From assembly GCA_002709955.1 (NCBI GenBank), contig PAQY01000007.1, positions 236,331 through 300,330 on the forward strand: a DNA stretch of 64,000 nt. The letters are read 5' to 3'. A program made the translations under genes and the position numbers. Of the stretch, positions 18,325 through 27,600 are shown one piece after another; the stretch's first letter is position 1, and every line of letters begins with the position of its first letter. This DNA is from Rhodospirillaceae bacterium (GTDB lineage Bacteria; Pseudomonadota; Alphaproteobacteria; UBA8366; Aestuariispiraceae). The notes beneath the pieces are model-generated. The model was not told the origin of the DNA, made no database searches, and worked only from the letters and a program-made list of their open reading frames with translations.

Positions 18325-20061
18325 ATGGGTGAGCTTTGGGCACGGTTGCAGCGCAGACCCACACAGGCAATGCTGATCGTGATCGCATCCCTGTTGGCAA
18401 ATGTATTGGGGCTGGCCTCCTCGCTTTATGTCATTCAGGTGCTTAATCGTTATGTTTCCCATGGCGTTGATTCGACCCTGTTCACGCTGACCAGCGGGGT
18501 GCTGTTGGCGATTTTGTTTGAGCTGGGCTTTCGATGGAGCCGCCTGAAACTTGCCGCGACCTTGTCTGGAGAACCGGATCATAATCTGGGCGTTGGGGCC
18601 TATGGTGTTCTGACAACTGCCCGATTGAGTGATCTGGAAAAGGTCCCATCTGGAGAGCGCCGGGAAGCCCTATCCGGCGTGGAACAGGTGGAAAGCGCGT
18701 TTTCCGCCCCGAATATGACAGCAATATTCGATTTGCCCTTTGCCTTGCTGTATGTGGGCGCGATCTTTCTGTTCAGTCCTGTTCTGGCGGCGATCGTGTT
18801 CGCGGCAATTTGTGTCGTGGCCATATTGGGGGTCACCAATCAGATCGTACTGCGCCCCATGAGTAAGAAAATTGCCGAACATCAATCAATCGGCCATGGG
18901 CTGATCAGCACCACGACCACAACGGCGGAAAGCGTCAGGGCCTTTGGCGCAGGTCATCGCCTGATCGAAGATTGGGCGAAAAATTTACAAGTTGTTCAAT
19001 CTTTGCGGCGGCGTTTGGCGCGTCGTCAAGGGGGGCTGCAATCGCTGACGCAAAGTGCACAAGCTGTGATGAGTGTTGCCGTCATTGGTGTTGGTGCGGT
19101 CATGGTGGTGCGCGGTGAACTGGATGTCGGAACAATGATCGGGGCCAATCTATTGGGGGCGCGGGCATTGCAGCCGGTCACCCGCTTTGCGCAATTGTCA
19201 GAAGCCCTGGTCCGGTCCCGGCTGGCCATGGATCGCGCACGGGCGCTGGTTGGTCTGCCCGTAGAGCCCAGTGAAGGATCTGCCCTGCGAGATTATACCG
19301 GTGCGCTGGAAATTCGCGATGTCGCCTATACGCCCCCCGGCGCACCGACGCCCTTATTTGAGGATTTGTCGATCCGGCTGGATCCGGGGGCGGTGGTTGC
19401 CCTGGTGGGGCGCAATGGGGCGGGGAAGACGACACTGGCCCGATTGATCGCGGGGCTTATTCAACCGGATCGGGGGCAAATTCTGGCCGATGGCGTTGAT
19501 TTGCGGCAATTGGTGCCTGCATGGTGGCGGCGGCAACTGGTTTACCTGCCGCAGGAACCAACCTTCATAAATGGCACCATTCGCGACAATCTGCGCATGC
19601 TGAAGCCTGATCTGACCGATGAAGTGCTGGAGGCTATTCTGGAGCGCAGCGGCGCGGCGCGCTTTGTTCATGAGACGGAAAAGGGGCTTGATACCCTGAT
19701 CACGAATAATGGGATGACCCTGGCCCGGGGAGTGCGCCGCAGGCTTGCCGTGGCGCGCGCGCTGGCCTCTGGCGGGCGATTGGTGATCTTTGATGAACCG
19801 ACAGAGGGCATGGATGATGAAGGCATTCGACAGGTCTATGAATCCCTGATCCAACTGGCGCGGGCCGGTCGAACAATTATTGTATCGTCGCACGATCAAC
19901 AGATCATTCGGGGGGCCCAGATCTTGGTGGACCTGGATGCCAAACCACGACCGACCGTCACGGTCTTGTCGAAGGATAACCCCGGCGCATCAAAAGATTG
20001 GAATGCAGGGGCACGGGGCCAGAATCCCCCGCCCAAGCCCCGGACGAAGGCAGCGCAATAA
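18325..20061 (+). CDS. Type I secretion ABC exporter (PrtD/LapB-like permease-ATPase)
   Basis: 578 residues: an N-terminal membrane domain (about 15-300, first segments LIVIASLLANVLGLASSLYVI) and a C-terminal ATPase. There is no C39 peptidase domain. Walker A GRNGAGKTT, the Q-loop LPQEP, Walker B LVIFDEPTEGMDD and switch His SSHD are normal. The signature motif is not LSGGQ; the aligned position (residues about 464-474) reads LARGVRRRLAVARAL. Energises export through the TolC-like channel. It lies 84 bases after the outer-membrane gene and 28 before the adaptor gene. Confidence 0.92.
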   Translation: MGELWARLQRRPTQAMLIVIASLLANVLGLASSLYVIQVLNRYVSHGVDSTLFTLTSGVLLAILFELGFRWSRLKLAATLSGEPDHNLGVGAYGVLTTARLSDLEKVPSGERREALSGVEQVESAFSAPNMTAIFDLPFALLYVGAIFLFSPVLAAIVFAAICVVAILGVTNQIVLRPMSKKIAEHQSIGHGLISTTTTTAESVRAFGAGHRLIEDWAKNLQVVQSLRRRLARRQGGLQSLTQSAQAVMSVAVIGVGAVMVVRGELDVGTMIGANLLGARALQPVTRFAQLSEALVRSRLAMDRARALVGLPVEPSEGSALRDYTGALEIRDVAYTPPGAPTPLFEDLSIRLDPGAVVALVGRNGAGKTTLARLIAGLIQPDRGQILADGVDLRQLVPAWWRRQLVYLPQEPTFINGTIRDNLRMLKPDLTDEVLEAILERSGAARFVHETEKGLDTLITNNGMTLARGVRRRLAVARALASGGRLVIFDEPTEGMDDEGIRQVYESLIQLARAGRTIIVSSHDQQIIRGAQILVDLDAKPRPTVTVLSKDNPGASKDWNAGARGQNPPPKPRTKAAQ

Positions 20062-20089
20062 TGCGGATACGGCACAGAGGCAGGTCGGC

Positions 20090-21385
20090 ATGATGGATGC
20101 GAAACAGGATAAATCGACCACTGAGGCAGCGTCTGGGGCGGCGGCCTTTATCGTCCTGGCCGGGGCCTTCGTTGTCGCCTTTGCAGCCTGGACCTGGTAC
20201 GGCACCCTGGACATCGTCAGCGCGACAGTGGGGGAAGTTGTGCCCGCCAGCCGCGTGCGCCAGATCCAACATCTGGAAGGCGGCATTGTTGCAGATATCC
20301 AGGTGCAGGAACGTGAAATTGTTGAGCCTGGACAGATCATGTTCGTTCTGGATTCAACCCAGATTGATGCTGAGGTAGCGGAGTTGCGGGCGCGTCTGAC
20401 GGGCTTGCGGATTGAAATCGCGCGTTTGAATTCTGAATTGGCAGGCAGAAGCGACGCTGATTTTCCAGCGGATCTGATTGATCGCGTGCCCGATCAGATC
20501 GAGGCCGCCCGCCAATTGATGGAGACGCGACGCAAACGTCTTGCGGCAGAGTTTAACGTCCAGCGTCAGTTGATTGCCCAGCGTCGTCAGGAAATTGCAG
20601 AAGTATCCGCGCGGCTTGAAACAGCAGCGGCTACGCGAGGGTTCTTGCAGGAGCAGATCAAGATATCCGATACGCTGTTGAAACAGAATATCACCAACCG
20701 CATGACCCATATCAATCTGTTGAAGGATCTGGCGACATTGGAGGGGCGGGGGAAGGAAGACCGTGCCATGGCGCAACGCACGCGCGCGGGCATGGGAGAG
20801 GCCGAGGCGCGGCTGACGGAAATTGCCGAGAAGTTTACCGAAGAAGCCCGCGCGCAGTTGAACGCATCGGAGCGTGAATTTCAGGAATTGAGTGAGCGCC
20901 TTCGGAAATTTGAAGACAGTCAATCCCGCATGATCATCCGCTCTCCCGTCGCGGGGATTGTTAAGACCATCGCGGTCAGCACGATCGGGGGTGTGGTGCG
21001 CGCCGGGGATGTTCTGGCAGAAATTGTGCCTATGGAGGAACGGCTGGTCATTGATGCCCGCATGCCGCTGGACGATATCGGATTTGTCCATCCCGGTCAG
21101 ATGGCACAGATCAGCCTGACGTCATCCGACGCAGCGCGATTTGGCAAATTGGATGGCACTGTTGTCGGCGTCAGTCCTGATGCCTTGCTGGATGAAGAGG
21201 GCGTTCCCTATTACTCCGTGCGCATAGAAACCACTGCCCAGATGTTCAAAGATGGCAGTTTGGAATATCGTTTGTATCCTGGTATGCGGGTTTCCAGCAG
21301 TATCATCATCGGCGAACGCCGCATCGCACAATATATTCTGGACCCCTATGTCCGCTCAATGCGGGCCGCCCTGCGAGAACGTTAG
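20090..21385 (+). CDS. Type I secretion membrane-fusion protein (HlyD family)
   Basis: 432 residues from the ATG pair at 20090/20093; the frame is open further upstream within the exporter gene, but that part is not HlyD-like. One membrane segment lies near residues 18-38 (AFIVLAGAFVVAFAAWTWYG). It is followed by the lipoyl-type block QIQHLEGGIVADIQVQE, a long coiled coil (about 95-300), then the returning lipoyl half RSPVAGIVKTIAVSTIGGVV and a beta-barrel region. It links the exporter to the TolC-like channel across the periplasm. It is the last gene of the secretion operon. Confidence 0.93.
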   Translation: MMDAKQDKSTTEAASGAAAFIVLAGAFVVAFAAWTWYGTLDIVSATVGEVVPASRVRQIQHLEGGIVADIQVQEREIVEPGQIMFVLDSTQIDAEVAELRARLTGLRIEIARLNSELAGRSDADFPADLIDRVPDQIEAARQLMETRRKRLAAEFNVQRQLIAQRRQEIAEVSARLETAAATRGFLQEQIKISDTLLKQNITNRMTHINLLKDLATLEGRGKEDRAMAQRTRAGMGEAEARLTEIAEKFTEEARAQLNASEREFQELSERLRKFEDSQSRMIIRSPVAGIVKTIAVSTIGGVVRAGDVLAEIVPMEERLVIDARMPLDDIGFVHPGQMAQISLTSSDAARFGKLDGTVVGVSPDALLDEEGVPYYSVRIETTAQMFKDGSLEYRLYPGMRVSSSIIIGERRIAQYILDPYVRSMRAALRER

Positions 21386-21689
21386 GCGTCTTAGAATTAT
21401 TCCAGTGCATTGATTATATTATAGAATTTTTTGTTTCAATTTTTGTAATGTGTTTCCAGAAACACGCCTGTTTCAGAAAATGCCGAAATTTCTGAGCATC
21501 GTTCTAAAAAATTACTTAAAATTTTACGAAAAATATTATAAAAAATATGGCAAAGTTAATTGGGTAGCATATATATGAGTCGCAATTTTATGGTATTTTA
21601 GGCTAAAATGCAGGGAATTGGGCTGGGAATTGATGTAAACTGCCAAGCACCGTGATTGGAATGGTGCCGGGGAACGGGGACTAAAATCG
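21386..21689 (+). promoter_or_regulatory. AT-rich leader of the giant adhesin gene with two perfect inverted repeats
   Basis: About 300 bases, conspicuously AT-rich. GTGTTTC-CA-GAAACAC (21450-21465) is a perfect palindrome of regulator-site type. TCAGAAA and TTTCTGA (21473-21479 and 21489-21495) form a second perfect inverted repeat. The region separates the secretion operon from the adhesin, so the adhesin probably has its own regulated promoter. GGGGA about ten bases before the ATG is a modest ribosome-binding site. Confidence 0.5.
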
Positions 21690-24600
21690 ATGGCTGATAC
21701 GATTGAGGATGTTCAGGCTCAAGGGGGGGCTACCGGCATTGCTGGTCTGCCAGCCGATGTTTTTGATACACTGCTTATCGCCATCTCAGCCGGGGAGAAT
21801 GTCGAAGAAGCGCTGAGCGCGGTGCGCGAGTCGATGCGCGAGGCCGCCCTTAACGCCGGGGCAACGGACGTTGCTGCCGACCAGGCCGCCGATGTTTTCA
21901 TCGAAACTTTCCAAAGCGAAATTTTCCTGTCGAACCGGGCCCCCAGTGACGCTGTGGAATATGCCGAACAGGCGATGCAGCAATCGATTGACACATTTGA
22001 CGCCGCACAGGTGCAGTCACCGGCAGATGCGCTGCTGGCGGCGATTGCGTCCGGTCAGGGCGTGGAAGAAGCCGTTTCCCGGGTCGTTGGCGATATGATT
22101 GCCAATGGGGATGCCCCCCAAGAGCCAGCTGCGATTGAAGCAGCGTTTTTGTCGGAATTGCAGGATGCGCTGGCCCAGGGCAACAGCCCGCAAGCAGCGC
22201 TGGACTCCGCCTCTGTCGCGGCAGAAGCGCAATTGACCAGCCAGCAGCAGGCGTCTGTGCCCGTTGAAAATTCCATCCTCTCCTCATTGGCCAATGGCGA
22301 CAATGTGGGCGATGCGCTGTCAGATGCAGCCCGTCTTGCAGGTGGCGATGCCAATGCCTTTGCGGATAATCTTGAAGCGGCATTGTCCCAGGGCATGGGG
22401 GCCGACGACGCGCTGGATGATGCGACACAGGCTGCAACGGATACAGCAGCGGCAAAGCAGGCCGGCGAAGTTGATCTGGATGCGGCGGGCCGGTTGGCTC
22501 AATCCCTGGCGCAGGGTGAAAATGTTGCCAATGCCCTGCAAGAAGCGGGCGGTGGTGAGGCGTTCGCCGAGGCGTTGGAACAGTCTCTGGCCGCTGGGAA
22601 TGACGCTGGGCAGGCTTTAGCGGACGCCGATAATGCTCAACAGCAACAGGATGCCAATGCAAATGCACAATCTGTTCCGCTGTCGGCTGCTGATAAATTG
22701 GCTGCAGCCCTGGCCAATGGCGCGGATGCGGAAACTCTTGCGCAATTAAGCGGTAATTCTGATTTTGCGGATGCGCTTGAACAAAGCCTTGCATCGGGGG
22801 AATCTCCCGACAATGCAATGAATGATGCCCAGCAAGCGGCACAGGAAGCCGCAGCAGTCGCGCAGGCCCAGGACGTGCCCTTGTCCCCTGCGGATCAATT
22901 GGCTGCATCCCTGGCTTCTGGTGATAATGTCGATGACGCCATGGCGAATGCCGGTCAGGGTGATGCGTTCGGGGAGGAACTGATATCCTCCCTGGCGGAT
23001 GGACAGGCACCCGGCGATGCGCTGGCCGGGGCAGCGGATGCGCAACAGGCAGCAGATACGACCAGTCAAAATCAATCCGTGCCATCTGATCCCGCCGCGA
23101 CCGCATTGGCGCAAGGGGGCGATGCCGCAAAAGATGTTAATCTGGCCCAGGCCGTCGCCGATGCGACCGGCACGACCGGCGGGGAGACGTCTGATCAGGG
23201 CAGTCAGACTCAAGCTGGACAAGAACCGGCTGGACAGGAACCTGCTGGACAGCCGCAAACCGCGGATGGCGCAGCCACTGGCGATACTGGTACATCGCAA
23301 CCTGCCGCGTCAACGACCGCCGATGCGTCCGGCCCGCAATCCGGTGGAAACACCGGGCCTGCGACATCACAACAGGCCGACACAGAACAGGCTGCCCCTC
23401 AGGAGACGCAACAGCAAGTCGCCGCAGATAATGCCAACGCTGGGACCGGTGAGGATGCCTCTGATCCACAAACCGAGTCCGATACTGCGGAATCCGTTGA
23501 ACAGGTTGCCCAGGGCCCTGGCGAGGGTCAAAATACCACTGCGGCCACCGGCGATGATGAGGCAACGGGCGAAGGTGTGACTGAAACGATTCAGGTGGCG
23601 GATGCTGGCACCGGGACCGAAGAACAGGGGAACACCCAGAATCAGACTGAAGCCCCTGCGCCGGAAGGCGGCGGGTCCGATCTGCCAACGGATGAAGAAA
23701 TCGCAGCCTTGCAGGAGATAGCCTCCGCTGCCGGTGGGAATACGAATACCAATAATCCGTCGCCGCGTGGGCCAAGCTTTGAGAATAACCTCAATCCAGG
23801 GCCGTTCGGTAACACGACGCCGTCCTACACGCCCAGCAGTTTTGGCCCGTCGACAACGACCACGCCGACACGGACGACATCCCAGCCAACATCACCGGAT
23901 ACGGGACCGACCCAGACCACGACGCCGGTTAACTTGAATCCCATTGTGACCAGCGATACCGGGGCCGGGACCGAAAACCAGACATTATCCCTGTCTGTCT
24001 TGAGCAATGATACCGACCCGGATGGTCAGCCTTTGACCATTACCGCGGCCAGTGTTCCCCCAGGAAAGGGCACCGTTCAAATCGCCGGTTCTGTGGTGAC
24101 GTTCAACCCTGGAACCGATTTTGATGATCTGGACGCCGGGGATACGGAAAATATAACAATTTCCTATACCGTTTCTGATGGGGTTGGCGGGTCTGCTTCC
24201 AGCACCGTTTCTGTGGTTGTGACGGGCACAAATGATGTGCCGGAAATTGTTCTGGCGGACAGCACCGTGACAGGTGCCGCGACGGAAGCGACTGATAATG
24301 CCGGGCCTGTTGATCCGGCGTTGGTGGCAGCTGGGGAGCTTAAATTCATCGATGTGGATGCGGATGGCACGCATACAGTAAATGTCACCCCGTCATTCGG
24401 CGTTTTAGGCGGTTTGACGGCAGCGATCACAACACCTGCTGTGGGCGCGACGGGCACTGTTGCCTGGGATTACACGGTGCCAGAGGGAAGTTTTGATTAT
24501 CTGGCGGCTGGCGAAACCGCAACGGAAGTCTTCCGTGTCACCGTGACCGATGATCAAGGAACGACAGCGTTTCAGGATATCACCGTCACGATCACCGGGA

Positions 24601-27600
24601 CCAATGACAGCCCGATCGCCGTTGCGGATGTCAGTTCAACGTCTGAGAACTCGATCAAAACCATTGATGTCGTTGCCAATGATACGGATGTTGATAATGC
24701 AACGGCGTCTTTGACCCTGACGGAGGCTTCTGTGGCCCCAGGGCAAGGCACGGTCAGCATTGTTGGCAATCAAATTCAATACGACCCTGGTACCGACTTC
24801 GAATCCCTTGCGGTTGGTCAGCATAAGGTCGTGCAGATTTCCTATACGGTAAAAGATCCCGGTGGATTGACTTCTGTGTCCACCGTCGATGTGACCGTGA
24901 ATGGCAGCAATGATGCGCCCTTGGTGGCTGGCCCGATTGCGGTCGCACCGATAACGGAAGATAGTGGTTCGCTCACAATCGACCTGCTGGCAGGGGCCAG
25001 CGATATTGATGATGGAACAAATCTGGATACAGCCTCGGTTGCTGTGACATCCGATGATGGCCATATCGTGTCCTTCTCCATCGACAATGACACCGGACAA
25101 TTGACGATTAATTCCGGTCAGTTCGGGTATCTGGATGATGGGGAACAGGTGGCACTGTCTGTCACGTATAACGTTGTTGATGGGGACGGGGCCTCCGTGC
25201 CCAATACCGCCAGTGTGGTGGTCACCGGTGCGAATGATGCACCGCGTTTCGTGACGACGGGTGTCACAATCACCAATGAGAATTTTGAATCCGGTGCGAA
25301 TGGCTGGTCGGATACAACGGTTACATCTGTTGACGGATTGACCCAATTTCTGGGGAATTTTGGCCAGGGCGGCGCGACAGAAAAAACCTTCATCATCCCA
25401 AATGGGGCAAATGGCGCCAGCTTCAGCTTCGATTTCTACGAGATGGATTCCTGGGACAATGAACCCTTCACGGTTTCGATCAATGGCAATCCGATCCTGC
25501 AAAAAGCTTTCGGGCAAGACGGGGATCAAAGCGATGCGAATTTTACGCTGAAAACGCTAGAGGATGAGGATCTGGGTCTGGCCCCCTTTAATGATCAGGT
25601 TTACGGCGTCAGATTCAGCCTGAACGCGGCGCAATTGGCCGCGTTCCCGGATGACGGGCTGGGGAATAAGATCGTTACACTAGGCTTCAGTTCCACGCTG
25701 AACCAGGAAATTGGTGACGAAAGCTGGGGCGTTGATAACCTTCGGATATCCACGAATGTCGACGCAAATGCGGCCGGTTTTGAAGACACAACCATCGCCA
25801 TTAACGGTTTGAAAGTTGGGGATGTCGATGGGGACAGCCTGACAGTCACGGTTGATGTCCCGGACGGTCTCCTGAATTTGACCGATGGGGGCGCAGGGGC
25901 CACGTTGCAAAACAGTGGGTCAACCTCTGTGACCGTTTCCGGCACGGCCGCACAAATCAATTCTGCCCTGGCGACCCTGACTTATACGCCAGAAGACAAT
26001 GCCAATGGTTTGGTTCCGGTCAGCCTGTCTGTGAATGACGGGACGGTTACGACCAATTCCAGTTTTGATATCATTGTCGCCCCGATTGAGGATGCGACGG
26101 TCATTTCTGCGCCGGAAGTTCTTGAGGTGACCGGTGTGGGATCGAATGGCGACGATGCCAGCTTCTCCTTTGCTGTTGCAGAAAATTTCAACACATTCCC
26201 GACGACGCAAGGAACAGTAGAGTTTTGGCTGAAAACCGCCGATCAGTCTGGTGCTGTTGCATCCTATGCGGTGCCGGGCTCTCCCAATGAACTGTGGATC
26301 ACCCTGACGGGCGGCGATATCCAGATATGGATGAACAATACCAATCTTGAAACGATCACAACCGCCAATGTGACCGATGATGCCTGGCATCACCTGGCAC
26401 TGACTTTTGGGCCAAATGGCGGGGACACGGTGTTGTATGTCGATGGCAATCCGGTTGCGACCCTTCCGGCGACGGCGGCCCTAGAGGCTGGCGGTACCTT
26501 GGTGTTGGGCGCAGATCAGGATGCTGTTGGCGGTGACTTCCAGTCGTCGCAAGCGCTGGACGGACAGATTGATGGCCTGCGCATCTGGAATTCTGTGCGC
26601 AGTCAGGCGGAAATCAATGCGGCCATGGGGCAGGAATTGGATGCGTCATCCAACCCTGACTTGATCGCAGATTACAGCATGGACGGCACTTTGGTCAGTG
26701 CGGTGGAGGGGGCACCCGATCTGGTTCTCAACAATGCCAGCCTGACCTCTGGTGGGATTGATGCGATTTCTGGATTGGAAGATCAGCCAATCTCTCTGGC
26801 AGATATCAATATCGCAAATGTTGACGGCGATGTATTGACGGTAACCCTGACCAGTGCTCAGGGATCTGTTTCCGCCAATGCCGGTGGCGGGGGCGCGTTT
26901 ATTGTGCCGTCGGGGAATGGGGTCACAATTACAGGCCTTGCGGCGGATGTTCGCGCGGCGATGGATACGGCCAGCTTTACGGGCGATCCAGGCTTTTTTG
27001 GCACGGCCAATGTGGATATCGCCGTTAATGATGGCGGTGCGACCCCGGTTGTCAGCACTGTCGCGGTACAGGTTCAGGAAACCCCCAATGTCGCGCCAAT
27101 TGTAACGGCGGTTCAGAACTCGACCGGGGCCCTTATACAGGATGGGGTCGATAGCAAATCCACCATCGCCCATTCGGCCGCCTTGGATTTCGGCGGGGCA
27201 ACCCCGATGTCGGTCGAATTACGGATCAAAACTTCTGATGATGTGAACAGGTTGCAGACCCTGTTTGATAAGTCAGACACCAACGTGGTCGATTCCTCAC
27301 CCTTTAGGCTGCATATGGCGGATGGTGCCATTCGCGTCTGGAATGTCAGTGTTGAACCGTCGACCCCGGCCGTGCTTCAACCAAACACATGGTATGATAT
27401 TGGCGTCACCTATGACGGGGCCAATTTGAAAATTTATATCGACGGCATCCTGATGTCCGATGCGCCCTTCACCATGGGGCCTGCTAATAACAGCCCCTGG
27501 AATATTGGCGATGATCATATGGGCAGTCGGGATTTCCAGGGTCTTATCGATGATCTGCGTGTTTGGAATGTGGCCTTGTCTGAAGGGGATATCCAATCCC

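Noticed and set aside
24636..25529. Long antisense frame (297 codons) inside the adhesin gene
   Set aside because: It is produced by codon bias of the repeat-rich adhesin; its residues show no domain and no start signal.
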